A DNA stretch of 64,000 bases from Fen-1362 sp049516395 (GTDB lineage Bacteria; Planctomycetota; Phycisphaerae; Sedimentisphaerales; Anaerobacaceae), in assembly GCA_049516395.1 (NCBI GenBank), contig JBEKTD010000001.1, positions 62,001 through 126,000 on the forward strand, given 5' to 3'. Both the position numbers and the translations under genes were made by a program. The notes under the pieces were generated by a model. That model saw only the letters and a program-made list of their open reading frames with translations. It ran no database searches and was not told where the DNA came from. Positions 26,596 to 35,238 of the stretch are shown piece after piece. Each line of letters begins with the position of its first letter. Within the stretch, counting starts at the first letter, position 1.

Positions 26596-29478
26596 TTAAC
26601 TTCCCTCCACGATTTTGATTTCATCTTCGCTTAGGCCGTAGAGGTCATAAACAAGTTTGTCTATTTGGGCATCGGTGGCATCTATCTGCCGTTGAACGCG
26701 CGTCTTTTCATCAGGATTCTTTATCCCAGCAAGTTTCTTATTCAACTCCAACATCTGCTCAACAAGCGAAACCATCTTGTCATGCTGCTTCACTTCGTCC
26801 GATTTGGAAAAATTAATTAGATGAATGGGAAATTGGGACAATTCTTTTATTTTGAATTGTGGAAATATTTTTCTTTGTAGTTTTGCAAAGGTACTTATAA
26901 ACCAGAATGATATTAGTTTGGAGTTTAATACCCCCATCATGTACTTGATATTATACCTGTCCCCTATGTTGTTTTTGATAATCATGCTATTATTATCGTT
27001 TACAATATCTTCGCTAACATAACCGGCTAATATACAATAAGGTGGTTTTGAAGGGATTTGCCGAACTAAAAGTCTTTCTCCATTAAACAAATCGGGCTTT
27101 CTGGGGCGGCTTAAATTTTTTCCGTATTTTATAAACTGTTTACTCCAACCAATGGAATAGCGTTTAACATCAACACCATCTAAATATTTAATCCAAGTAT
27201 CATCCTTCTTGGTTAGACTATGATAGACCCTATTATTTTTCATTTCTTTTGTTTGATTTGGAGTGCCTTCCCCGACTGTGTAAGCCTGAACGCCATTCTT
27301 TACCTCGTAAATCTTATCGAGTCGGATACTATTGATTGTTATTTTCTTATAAAGTTCAATCTTCTTAGTGCTATCAACGCTATATGTAATAATATGGCTT
27401 ACAGCAGAAAGATATCTATCGCATGGACATTCATATGCTTTTTTAATTGAACCATTTGACATTTCATTAACTATAACTTGTTTTCCACCTCTCTTGTCGA
27501 ACAAAAGAATACAAGTATCAACGCTCGCATATTGGAATACTTTATCTAAAATATTCGTGATGTTAATATTAAATGTCTCGGACAGCAGGAATCGCCTAAA
27601 CTCAGAAGAATATTCCAGAGAAAGCCAATTGTTAGGGAGGATATAACCCAATACGCCCATTCTATTTAATAGTTTAAAAGATTTTTCCACAAATAAAAAA
27701 TACGTGTTTATTTTAAACTGTGTACATTGATATTTCTCGTAGTAATAGGCCTTTTCCGCTTCTGTAATTAACTCTCGCGTAAATATATATGGCGGATTTC
27801 CTATAACGGCATCGAAGCCGCCTTGTTTGAAGATTTCCGCAAATTCCGCCTGCCAGTCAAAGGCGTTTATCTTTCTCTGCTGCTCATCGCCAAAAAGGGT
27901 TAATTGTTGACTTTGATAAAAATCCGGCCCAATAAGCGAATTGCCGCATTTTATATTATTCCCCAAGTCCGGCAGCGCACGTTCATGAAATAATCTCAAA
28001 CTCTCCTGTGTTTCATTTTCAAGAACCTTTAACAAAAGGGAAAGTTTCGTTACCTCTGCCGCCTGCGAATCTATATCCACGCCGTAAATATTATTTAAAA
28101 GAATCCTTTTCTTTTCATCAATCGTCAAAAACCACTGTTTGCCCTTACCCTGATATATCGCCTTTTTATGTTTCGATGGTTCTTTGGCATAATAATCACG
28201 GTGAAAATCCAAAAGATACTGATACGCCCCGATTAAAAACGAACCGCTGCCGCAGGCAGGGTCGAGAATTTTTAACTTTTCAATTTGTTTGGGGGTTTTG
28301 TTTTCGCAAAGTTTTCCAACCGTGTTTTTAACGATGTAATTGACAATATACGAAGGCGTATAATAAACTCCGCCCGCCTTTTTGACCTCCGGCTTTTCCT
28401 CTACCTTTGCCTGATGCGATTCCGTAAGCCGAATCACCTTGCCTAAAAACTGTTCATAAACCTGCCCTAAAATTTCCGCAGGCATAACGGAAAATTCATA
28501 AGGGCTGCGCGGGTAGTAAAGGTCTTTCAAAATCCGCGTCAGAACATCATCGTCTATTTTCAGATTTGCGGAAAGCTCGTCCGGCCCCTCGGGCCTGTCT
28601 TTTTCCCTGTGAAAATGGAAAATGCCGGAATTGTATCTTTCATCGGATTTCTCAAAAAGTTCAAAAAGGCGCGGATATATTCTTGAGCCGCTAATTAGCG
28701 ATAAGAGTTGTTCACTGCGCTCTATGCCTCTGTCTTCGCATATCCTCAAAAATAAAATCCGGTCGATGGTCTTTTGAACCGCAAAATTAAGGTCATAAAC
28801 GGATAGTTTGCCGTTGCGAATCGCAATATTTTTTGCTAGAACGTTTCGCCATTCTTCTATCTCGGCCAGAAACTCTTTATCTACTGTAGTTGTGCCTCTT
28901 TTGGTTGTCTTTTCAGAGGCGTATTTATCGAACAATCCTTTATAAACCGCTTCTTTGCTGAATACATTTGCGATTTGCTCCCACTTATCGGTGTAATCTT
29001 TGTAAGTGAAAAGCATAATTCGTCCGGTCGATGGTTTATCGTCGGGGCTTGGCCGTATCTGGCAGTCATAAACAGCAAACTCCTCGAAATCTGTCAGAAT
29101 TGACAAAGGCAGTTTTGCCGACCACGCGTATCTGCGTAATTGATAAGCCGGACTGATGTCGGATTTTATATCGACTGATGGCTTTTTCGCTTCCACGAAG
29201 AATTTTTTTGCCGGGCCGACGCGGAAGCAGTAATCGGGCGCTTTTGTTGTTCCGCCTATTTTGATTGCGTCTTCGTGAATCACATCGCTGTATGCCAGAG
29301 CAATTCCTGCCTTGTTTTGCATATCCCAACCGAGCGCTTCGAAGAATGGATTGATGAATTGTTGTCGGACTTGTGCCTCGCTATATCCGTGCCCTTTGTA
29401 CGATTCGATATTCCGCTCGAATTGCTCTATAAGCTCTATTACTTCTTTTGGTGCACTTCCCATATCGCAAAACTCCAT
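26596..29478 (-). CDS. Type IIG restriction-modification enzyme (Eco57I-like)
   Basis: This 960-residue protein fuses nuclease, methyltransferase and specificity parts. The N-terminal PD-(D/E)xK nuclease shows APDYCF (about residue 80) and FFVEAKKPS (about 95). The adenine methyltransferase has motif I LDPACGSGSFLIG (about 405) and motif IV GNPPYIF (about 560). The C-terminal 300 residues resemble a TaqI-like target-recognition domain (PTSKPPYCILAGY-type text, then YMMGVLNSKLISFWF). Such enzymes cut a few bases from an asymmetric site and protect it by adenine methylation. All catalytic motifs are intact. The recognition site cannot be predicted. Confidence 0.9.
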   Translation of the reverse strand: MEFCDMGSAPKEVIELIEQFERNIESYKGHGYSEAQVRQQFINPFFEALGWDMQNKAGIALAYSDVIHEDAIKIGGTTKAPDYCFRVGPAKKFFVEAKKPSVDIKSDISPAYQLRRYAWSAKLPLSILTDFEEFAVYDCQIRPSPDDKPSTGRIMLFTYKDYTDKWEQIANVFSKEAVYKGLFDKYASEKTTKRGTTTVDKEFLAEIEEWRNVLAKNIAIRNGKLSVYDLNFAVQKTIDRILFLRICEDRGIERSEQLLSLISGSRIYPRLFELFEKSDERYNSGIFHFHREKDRPEGPDELSANLKIDDDVLTRILKDLYYPRSPYEFSVMPAEILGQVYEQFLGKVIRLTESHQAKVEEKPEVKKAGGVYYTPSYIVNYIVKNTVGKLCENKTPKQIEKLKILDPACGSGSFLIGAYQYLLDFHRDYYAKEPSKHKKAIYQGKGKQWFLTIDEKKRILLNNIYGVDIDSQAAEVTKLSLLLKVLENETQESLRLFHERALPDLGNNIKCGNSLIGPDFYQSQQLTLFGDEQQRKINAFDWQAEFAEIFKQGGFDAVIGNPPYIFTRELITEAEKAYYYEKYQCTQFKINTYFLFVEKSFKLLNRMGVLGYILPNNWLSLEYSSEFRRFLLSETFNINITNILDKVFQYASVDTCILLFDKRGGKQVIVNEMSNGSIKKAYECPCDRYLSAVSHIITYSVDSTKKIELYKKITINSIRLDKIYEVKNGVQAYTVGEGTPNQTKEMKNNRVYHSLTKKDDTWIKYLDGVDVKRYSIGWSKQFIKYGKNLSRPRKPDLFNGERLLVRQIPSKPPYCILAGYVSEDIVNDNNSMIIKNNIGDRYNIKYMMGVLNSKLISFWFISTFAKLQRKIFPQFKIKELSQFPIHLINFSKSDEVKQHDKMVSLVEQMLELNKKLAGIKNPDEKTRVQRQIDATDAQIDKLVYDLYGLSEDEIKIVEGS

Positions 29479-29996
29479 CTAGTGCCTTTAATTTCCCGAC
29501 GCCACAATACCCAAACCTTATCCTTGTGTCAATAATCGCTTTGACGCCCTAAACGACCCCGCCATCAACCCGATAAACACCGGCCCGTGACACAGCGAGA
29601 ATACAATCCTATAAGGTTTGGGCGTTCATAATCCGCTCTCCTTTACTTAAAAATCTCTTGTTTTTAAGCTCTTTTGTTACCTTCCTCGGCCCTATTCCCT
29701 GTCGCTTCACAATCGAATTATTTTAATGCCCTGTTACTTTCCGGCAGTCGATACGGATTATTTTTCGACGGTTTATTGGTTATTAAATTTTAACTTCCGT
29801 TTTCTGCCATATTTGTCAGAACCGCATTTTTGGCTTAAAAATGAGGGTTCGCCCATCTTTTTGCCGGTTATCAGAAAAAAATGTTGAAAATTTTCAGATT
29901 TTTATTGCTACTCCCTGAGAAATGTATATGATTTTCGGACGTATCTAAGCCGATTCAGGCTGAACTTTACTCAAGATTTTTAAGGATGATATGGGA
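29479..29996. other. Gene-free divergent intergenic region
   Basis: No gene is supported here. It separates the minus-strand restriction gene from the plus-strand secreted repeat gene. Two A/T-rich hairpins are visible: CTTAAAAA/TTTTTAAG (29646-29653 with 29661-29668) and CATTTTT/AAAAATG (29825-29831 with 29837-29843). A promoter candidate lies at 29905-29932. Confidence 0.6.
29905..29932 (+). promoter_or_regulatory. Predicted sigma70-type promoter
   Basis: TTGCTA (29905-29910) and TATGAT (29927-29932) are separated by 16 bases, upstream of the secreted repeat protein gene. The start point would be near 29939. An AAGGA at 29982-29986 serves as ribosome binding site. Confidence 0.45.
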
Positions 29997-30551
29997 ATGA
30001 ATACAAGAACACTATTAACAGTACTGGCAGTCGTGGCTGTCGCTTTTGTTGCGACAAACTGCCTCGCGGCAACAGTTGACGTCAATAAACCAGGCGATGC
30101 CAATAAGCCCGCTGAACCAAACAAGGTAACCATCATCAGCGCAAGCGATTTCGGCACATACGCTGCCGAAGCCAATAAGCCCGGTGAAAAAGGCAAGGGT
30201 CATCATCATAAGAAAGACCCGAACCACATGGAACCCAACAAGCCCGCTGAACCGAACAAGGCCACCATCATCAGCGCAAGCGATTTCGGCACATACGCTG
30301 CCGATGCCAATAAACCCGCGGGTCATCATCATAAGAGAGACCCGAACGAGCCCAACAAACCGGCAGAGCCGAACAAGACCACTATAATCAGCGCAAGCGA
30401 TTTCGGCACCTATGCTGCGGATGCCAATAAACCAGCCGATGCGAATAAGCCCGCTGAACCGAACAAGAGCAAGCTTTGCGCAGTTGAGCTCGCAAAAGAT
30501 GTGAACAGTTGCGAACCGAACAAACCAGCGGATTCAAACAGCAAGAAATAA
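29997..30551 (+). CDS. Secreted Asn/Pro/Lys-rich repeat protein with His clusters
   Basis: The protein of about 184 residues starts with a signal peptide (MNTRTLLTVLAVVAVAFVAT, cleavage probably after NCLAA). The mature part is built of three near-identical units, each with EPNKPAEPNK, TIISASDFGTYAA and an ANKP end. Two units carry a GHHHK-type histidine cluster that could bind metal. I do not recognise a family. The gene stands alone, has its own promoter candidate and ends before a strong terminator, so it is a monocistronic and possibly well-expressed gene. An ATG at 29991 is an alternative start. Confidence 0.75.
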   Translation: MNTRTLLTVLAVVAVAFVATNCLAATVDVNKPGDANKPAEPNKVTIISASDFGTYAAEANKPGEKGKGHHHKKDPNHMEPNKPAEPNKATIISASDFGTYAADANKPAGHHHKRDPNEPNKPAEPNKTTIISASDFGTYAADANKPADANKPAEPNKSKLCAVELAKDVNSCEPNKPADSNSKK

Positions 30552-30621
30552 TTTCACGATAACCCGCCATCATTAAGTAATGAGACGGTCTTAGTGAAAG
30601 AACAGTGTTCTCGATGAATTT

Positions 30622-30656
30622 CAGGCCCGGAGAATAACCTCCGGGCCTGTTTTTTT
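30622..30656 (+). terminator. Rho-independent terminator after the secreted repeat gene
   Basis: A perfect 11-base stem CAGGCCCGGAG / CTCCGGGCCTG (30622-30632 and 30639-30649) with a 6-base loop is followed by seven T. Confidence 0.93.
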
Positions 30657-30759
30657 AATCGGTTTTGATTTGCCGCCTGCCGGAAGGGTTGCCCAATGTT
30701 TGTCCGGAGGGTATTATCTCATCTGATTATTCTTCTGAAATTAAGGGCGCAACGCAATA

Positions 30760-31569
30760 GTGGCGACGAATATGGGCAATTTCGATAATTCTCTAATACT
30801 GGCCGTCGAGACCAGTGGTCGATTGGGTTCGGTCGCGCTCGCACAGGGTGATAAGCTCCTGGCGGAAACGTGTTTCTCCGGCCCGATGCGCCACAGCGCG
30901 GAAATTTTCCCCACGATTACCGATTTATTGAGCAGATTCAGCAAAAAACCGGAGCAAATCGAACATGTGTATATCTCCGCAGGCCCCGGCAGTTTCACCG
31001 GCCTGCGAATTGCCGTTACCTTCGCCAAAACAGTTGCCTTGGCCAATAACTCTAAAATCGTCGCCGTCGATACCCTTGACGTTATCGCCGCGAATGTAAC
31101 AGGTTTTACCGCAGAGGTCGCCGAGAACGCAGAGAAAGTGAAAGTGAGTACGGAGAACCGGCTGTCTTCTGTTATCAGTCCTCCGTCCTCCGAATTTCTG
31201 GGTGTAATTCTTGACGCCAAACGAGGCCAGTTCTTCATCGCCGTTTATGAAAAGACCCAAGACCTAAGACCCCAGACGCAAGACGCAATCTGGAAGAAGA
31301 TTCTTCCAGATTGCTTGATGACCGCGGAAGAATTCCTCTATCGCTTCACAAATCAACCGATTTCCCTGACTGGTGAGGGATTAGTTTTCTACAAAGACAA
31401 ATTTAATAACAAAAATGTTCGCGTCCTTGATGAAAAGTTTTGGAATCCCTCCGCCGCGAATGTTCACAAGCTTGGCTGGCATAAAGCCCGGCTCGACGAA
31501 TTCGCCGACCCGCTTACTCTCACCCCGAATTACATTCGCGGCCCCGACGTAACGGTTAAGCAAATATAA
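30760..31569 (+). CDS. tsaB: tRNA threonylcarbamoyladenosine biosynthesis protein TsaB, with two repeat-derived insertions
   Basis: The 269-residue protein shows TsaB/YeaZ motifs: ILAVETSGRLGSVAL, MRHSAEIFPTITDLL, VYISAGPGSFTGLRIAVTFA and, after an interruption, LGVILDAKRGQFFIAVYE. TsaB is the partner of TsaD in making t6A in tRNAs reading ANN codons. The protein is about 35-40 residues longer than usual. The surplus matches two DNA-repeat tracts in frame, at about 31102-31195 and 31254-31313. The start is the GTG at 30760 or the ATG at 30772. Essential residues in the N-terminal half look intact, so I expect a working gene. Confidence 0.88.
   Translation: MATNMGNFDNSLILAVETSGRLGSVALAQGDKLLAETCFSGPMRHSAEIFPTITDLLSRFSKKPEQIEHVYISAGPGSFTGLRIAVTFAKTVALANNSKIVAVDTLDVIAANVTGFTAEVAENAEKVKVSTENRLSSVISPPSSEFLGVILDAKRGQFFIAVYEKTQDLRPQTQDAIWKKILPDCLMTAEEFLYRFTNQPISLTGEGLVFYKDKFNNKNVRVLDEKFWNPSAANVHKLGWHKARLDEFADPLTLTPNYIRGPDVTVKQI
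31102..31195. repeat. Repeat tract inside tsaB (GCAGAG family)
   Basis: CCGCAGAG, GCCGAGAACGCAGAG and the following GTACGGAGAACCGG match the intergenic CGCAGAG family. They encode a TAEVAENAE-containing segment absent from ordinary TsaB proteins. Confidence 0.65.
31254..31313. repeat. Heptad repeat plus perfect palindrome inside tsaB
   Basis: Five in-phase heptads (GACCCAA, GACCTAA, GACCCCA, GACGCAA, GACGCAA; 31254-31288) run directly into a perfect 13-base inverted repeat with a 2-base centre (CAATCTGGAAGAA / TTCTTCCAGATTG, 31286-31313). The frame stays open through both. Confidence 0.8.
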
Positions 31570-31600
31570 ATGAGGAATTGTATTTTCGCGGGTTATCCGT

Positions 31601-32869
31601 TTAAGAAGCCCTTAGCCAGCGATATATTTCACGTAGCGAAGGACGTTTGCCATACATCAGGATGCCTGTCCTGAAAATTTTTCCCGCCAGCCATATCATT
31701 AAAAATACCGCCCCGACCAGCAACATTATCGAAGCGAGTATCTCAAGATTACTGACGTTTGAACCTGCCGAAATCCGCAAAGGCATCACCAAAGGCGATA
31801 CGGGTGGAACCAGCGACAACACCCTGGCAAAAACGCCGTCAGGACTTTGAACAAGCTTGAACCACGCTATCATTGGAAATATCAGGATTAAAACGACGGG
31901 CCTCATAAACTCCTGTGTTTCCTTGAGTGTATTACAAACAGAACCAATTGCCGCCAGCAGCGCGCTGAAGAAAAGGAACCCGAGAATATAATAAACCACA
32001 AAACAAAATATCAGCCTGCCGCTTATATCCACGCTGATGCCCTGCCACAGAATCGGGCCATAAGACACTGCTGTCCACAGGCCAATAATTGTCAGGCCTA
32101 TCGCCCCAAGCCCCAGAATCTTGCCCGCCATAAGCTCAAACGGGCTAACCGCCGAAAGCAACATCTCGATAATCCTCGAATTTTTCTCCTCGATTACACT
32201 GCTTAGCATCTGCTGGCCTATGCCGATGATTCCCATGTATATCATAAACATGAAAAAGAGCGGGACCATCATCTTGACCGTCGTTTGCCCTTGGCTTTGA
32301 ACATGTTGCTCTTTGGCCGTTTCGCCAATCTCGACCTGTTCGATTGAAACATTGCGAATATCATCGAGAAGCTTTTGAGAAACGTTCTGTAATTTGCACC
32401 TCTGCGCGACTACGGCGTTACGGATAAATTCCTCGACGGCCCACGTCGCGTCCATCATAGTCGGTTTCGATTTGTAGGTATAAACGTGTGTCTTGCCCGT
32501 GCCGTCAATGATGTTCTGGTCAATAACAATATACGCCTCGGCCTTACCCGAACGAAGTTGTTCCCTGCCTTGTTCTTCGACCGCGTTTGTATCATCCTGG
32601 GCTGGCAGCGACTCAAAAATAATCTGTCTTTTGGGATTTGACTGGTTATGTTTGCTCATCGCCGCTTCTATTTGGCCCGCCAGTTGTGTGGTCAAGTCCG
32701 TTACAACCACCCTGACCGGGGGACGCCCGCCCTCAACTTGGTTAATCCTGCTCGTAAAGTAAATTATGCCAACGATAAGAACAGGGGTGAACAACAAGCT
32801 AATCAAAAACGTCTTGGTTTTGACGGTATCAATGTATTCTCGCCGGGCAATTTCAAAAATTTTACGCAT
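31601..32869 (-). CDS. ABC-2 type transporter permease (NatB/YhaP-like)
   Basis: The protein of about 422 residues begins RKIFEIARREYIDTVKTKTF, followed by a first transmembrane helix. A long extracytoplasmic domain (about residues 45-200) comes next, then five to six C-terminal helices with IEEKNSRIIEMLLSAVSP, the usual ABC-2 cytoplasmic coupling motif. With the ATPase encoded immediately upstream (8-base overlap using the ATG at 32869) it forms a NatAB-like exporter. Exported substrate, such as Na+ or a small molecule, is unknown. An earlier ATG at 32902 would overlap the ATPase gene by 41 bases and is less likely. Confidence 0.88.
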   Translation of the reverse strand: MRKIFEIARREYIDTVKTKTFLISLLFTPVLIVGIIYFTSRINQVEGGRPPVRVVVTDLTTQLAGQIEAAMSKHNQSNPKRQIIFESLPAQDDTNAVEEQGREQLRSGKAEAYIVIDQNIIDGTGKTHVYTYKSKPTMMDATWAVEEFIRNAVVAQRCKLQNVSQKLLDDIRNVSIEQVEIGETAKEQHVQSQGQTTVKMMVPLFFMFMIYMGIIGIGQQMLSSVIEEKNSRIIEMLLSAVSPFELMAGKILGLGAIGLTIIGLWTAVSYGPILWQGISVDISGRLIFCFVVYYILGFLFFSALLAAIGSVCNTLKETQEFMRPVVLILIFPMIAWFKLVQSPDGVFARVLSLVPPVSPLVMPLRISAGSNVSNLEILASIMLLVGAVFLMIWLAGKIFRTGILMYGKRPSLREIYRWLRAS

Positions 32870-33773
32870 TGCTCGCTCCGACAAGCGTAACAAAAATTTC
32901 ATGCAGCGAAGGCATTTTCACCTCGAACTTCCGCACGCGCACCTTCCCCACAATTGCCTTGAGCAAATCCTGCGGGTCGGTCCCTTTCTCAAGAGTGATT
33001 TCCAGCGTATCTTTTTGCTGCACGACATTCGTTACCATAGGAAGTGTTTTTAAAAAGCTTGTATCTCCCTCAATCTCGACAATAACCGCGTTGGACGCCT
33101 TTTGCGAACGGATATCGCCCAGGTTGCCGTCGAGGATAATTTTGCCCTTGTTTATGAGCAGGATATAATCACAAAGCGTCTCCGCCCCGTGCATATCGTG
33201 AGTGGAGAAAATTACGGTTTTGCCTTTATCTCTCATATCAAGGATAATGGCCTTGATCAAATCCAGGTTCAGCGGGTCAAGCCCTGAAAACGGCTCATCG
33301 AGTATCAGCAAATCCGGCTCATTGATTATCGTCGCCGCGAATTGCAGCTTCTGATGCATACCCCGCGAAAGGTCCTCGACTTTCTTGTTTGCCCGGTCGT
33401 TCAGCTCGATTCGCTTCAACCACGCTGGCACAGCGCCTGCCAGCTCGCTCGAAGTCAATCCCTTGAGCGAGCCGAAGAAGGCGAGTATCCCGCGGACCGT
33501 CATCTTTCGATAAAGGCCTCTTTCTTCAGGCATATAACCAATATGACTCTTGGCCTGTTCGGTTAAATTTTTGCCGAACACGCTTATACTGCCTGCGTCC
33601 GGGCGAATAATGTTCATTATCATCCGCAAAGTCGTGGTCTTGCCCGCGCCGTTAGGCCCAAGAAAGCCGTAGATACTCCCCGCCGGAATCTTCGCCGTCA
33701 GGTTATCGACCGCGCGAACCTGCCCGAACGTTTTGCACACACCATTTAGCTCCAACGCTTCCATCGCCATCAA
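32862..33773 (-). CDS. ABC transporter ATP-binding protein (NatA-like)
   Basis: This 303-residue protein has the Walker A GPNGAGKTTTLRM, Q-loop region, YMPEERGLYRKM, a divergent signature LSRGMHQKLQ, Walker B DLLILDEPFSGLDP and the switch His in FSTHDM. A C-terminal domain of about 80 residues follows, as in exporters of the NatA/YhaQ type. It powers the permease encoded by the overlapping downstream gene. The first codons include three Met choices (33773, 33770, 33764), so the exact start is uncertain by a few residues. It is divergent from the tandem unknown genes. Confidence 0.93.
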   Translation of the reverse strand: MMAMEALELNGVCKTFGQVRAVDNLTAKIPAGSIYGFLGPNGAGKTTTLRMIMNIIRPDAGSISVFGKNLTEQAKSHIGYMPEERGLYRKMTVRGILAFFGSLKGLTSSELAGAVPAWLKRIELNDRANKKVEDLSRGMHQKLQFAATIINEPDLLILDEPFSGLDPLNLDLIKAIILDMRDKGKTVIFSTHDMHGAETLCDYILLINKGKIILDGNLGDIRSQKASNAVIVEIEGDTSFLKTLPMVTNVVQQKDTLEITLEKGTDPQDLLKAIVGKVRVRKFEVKMPSLHEIFVTLVGASNA

Positions 33774-33837
33774 AATACCAGAATTTTTTCCTCAACGCAA
33801 ATAATCCAACCGGAAACCGCCAGATTTGGAATTTTAT

Positions 33838-33867
33838 TTGGTATGATTACTGGTGCAGGTGTATAAT
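33838..33867 (+). promoter_or_regulatory. Predicted sigma70-type promoter for the tandem unknown genes
   Basis: TTGGTA (33838-33843), an 18-base spacer and a perfect TATAAT (33862-33867). The transcript would start near 33874 and meet the hairpin at 33889-33925 before the first ribosome binding site. Confidence 0.5.
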
Positions 33868-33888
33868 CTGGGTAATATGAAAACAACG

Positions 33889-33925
33889 CTGCCCCGGTAA
33901 TACGGGGGGCAGGTATTATTTTTTT
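33889..33925 (+). promoter_or_regulatory. Terminator-like hairpin in the leader (possible attenuator)
   Basis: CTGCCCCG and CGGGGGGCAG pair around a GTAATA loop and are followed by GTATTATTTTTTT, then directly by the GGAGG ribosome binding site at 33926-33930. It lies between the promoter candidate and the first codon. Confidence 0.5.
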
Positions 33926-33938
33926 GGAGGATATGACG

Positions 33939-34322
33939 ATGGCATTTGGGATCGGAGACAGAAAATTCGAAGTCCGTAAAAGCACCGGAACAAGAATTGT
34001 TGAACTGGGCGGTGCGGAAGAAACCGCAGGAGAAGTGACGATGGAAAAGAAGACAAGAACTGGGCGAAACCTGGCGGGCGGTATGGACTTGCTCGAAATG
34101 GACTTCCTGCTTGGCGTAATCGAAAACACCGACGGCGAAGACAAAAACGACGTCTCGATGCGCCGGCTAAGCTTCAACGAGGTGCTCCGCCGCAATCAGC
34201 AAAGCGAAATTGACAGCGCCGCGATGACTGTTTATGCCGTGGATGAGAAAGGCCTCTACGGCAAGGACATTCAGTGCGCAGCGATGAAAGAGCTTACCCG
34301 TCGAACCGAGCAAAAGGGTTAA
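33939..34322 (+). CDS. Unrecognised protein, first of two tandem paralogues
   Basis: A soluble, charged protein of about 127 residues with no signal or membrane segment. GGAGG 8 bases upstream supports the ATG at 33939. The C-terminal 80 residues (LAGGMDLLEMDFLLGVIENT, then SFNEVLRR, VYAVDEKGLYGKDI, CAAMKELTRRT) align clearly with the C-terminal half of the next gene product, so the two arose by duplication. I recognise no family. The conserved Gly-Gly-Met and Gly-Leu/Phe-Tyr-Gly-Lys positions suggest one small folded domain. It precedes its paralogue by 24 bases. Confidence 0.65.
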   Translation: MAFGIGDRKFEVRKSTGTRIVELGGAEETAGEVTMEKKTRTGRNLAGGMDLLEMDFLLGVIENTDGEDKNDVSMRRLSFNEVLRRNQQSEIDSAAMTVYAVDEKGLYGKDIQCAAMKELTRRTEQKG

Positions 34323-34346
34323 TCGACAGTAGGCAGGGAAGGGATT

Positions 34347-34931
34347 GTGAATTTGTATCTTGCCGTTATTGTTATGGGGGCGGTTGAGGACGAGGGGACA
34401 TTCTGGATTCAACTGCTGATGGTGGTCATATTGGCCGCCGGCGTCGGTATCTATGGCTTAGTCAAATCCCGCGTTAAACGCATTGAGCAACAGGCACACG
34501 ACGAAACAATTGAGACCGTTATTGCTCCAGCAAAACCGCTCGCAACAGCACATGCTTCCCACGAAAGACCTGTAGTTAGTGAAATCAAACCGCGTCTAAG
34601 AGACCTTTCCGGCGGTATGGAGCTTTTAGCCAGAAACTTTTTAATAGGCGTTGTTGAGCAAACCAATTCGCCTGACCAGAGGGATATCGAAATGTGCCGC
34701 CTGTGTTTCACCGAGCTTAAACGCAGGGGTGAACTTTGGGCGATTGCAAGTATCGCCCTGAAGGTTTACACCCTCGATGAGGATGGGTTCTACGGCAAAA
34801 TTATCCGCTGCGAGGCGATGGCGGAATTGGCTGGCCGGACCACCGACAAACCGCAAAATACCGCTGAAGCTCCCCCTGCCTTGCCCCAAAACCAGGAGCA
34901 GGCCGAATCGGCCGCACATCACGCCGGCTGA
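34347..34931 (+). CDS. Unrecognised membrane-anchored protein, second of two tandem paralogues
   Basis: A protein of about 194 residues from a GTG at 34347, preceded by an AGGGA motif. It has one transmembrane segment near residues 20-40 (WIQLLMVVILAAGVGIYGLV), a linker, and then the domain shared with the preceding gene (LSGGMELLARNFLIGVVEQT, CFTELKRRG, VYTLDEDGFYGKII, CEAMAELAGRT). The C-terminal tail is low-complexity and rich in Ala, Pro and Gln. Compared with its soluble paralogue it has gained a membrane anchor. The two may interact, one in the membrane and one in the cytosol; function unknown. Confidence 0.65.
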   Translation: MNLYLAVIVMGAVEDEGTFWIQLLMVVILAAGVGIYGLVKSRVKRIEQQAHDETIETVIAPAKPLATAHASHERPVVSEIKPRLRDLSGGMELLARNFLIGVVEQTNSPDQRDIEMCRLCFTELKRRGELWAIASIALKVYTLDEDGFYGKIIRCEAMAELAGRTTDKPQNTAEAPPALPQNQEQAESAAHHAG

Positions 34932-35238
34932 TTTCGCGTGCCGAAATACACGAAACCAAATTTTACACGTTATTTACCTTTCGTCTTTAGCGTTTGGGCG
35001 GACGAATTCTATGTTATAAATAGGAGGAATCCAGCTGAATTTGTGCCCTTTCAGGGGGAGTTTTTTCGGACGTTGAAAACTTGGGTGCAAATAAAATTTA
35101 TGTCCGAAAACGAATTTTAAGGGCGAGAGAAATAATGCCGATTGATTATTAGTGGCGTGTTTGGACGCGAAATTTTATAGAAGAGGCACAGGTCTTATTT
35201 CCTTGAGCTTGCTGAATGGTCTGCCTTAATTGAATCTT
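34932..35238. other. Gene-free interval with a distant inverted repeat
   Basis: No gene is supported. TTTTCGGAC and GTCCGAAAA face each other about 30 bases apart (around 35063-35110), which could be an operator-like or hairpin element upstream of the GspC/PilP-like gene. Nothing else was recognised. Confidence 0.4.

Noticed and set aside
30741..31238. A 165-codon minus-strand open frame opposite tsaB
   Set aside because: Antisense shadow of a clear TsaB sequence.
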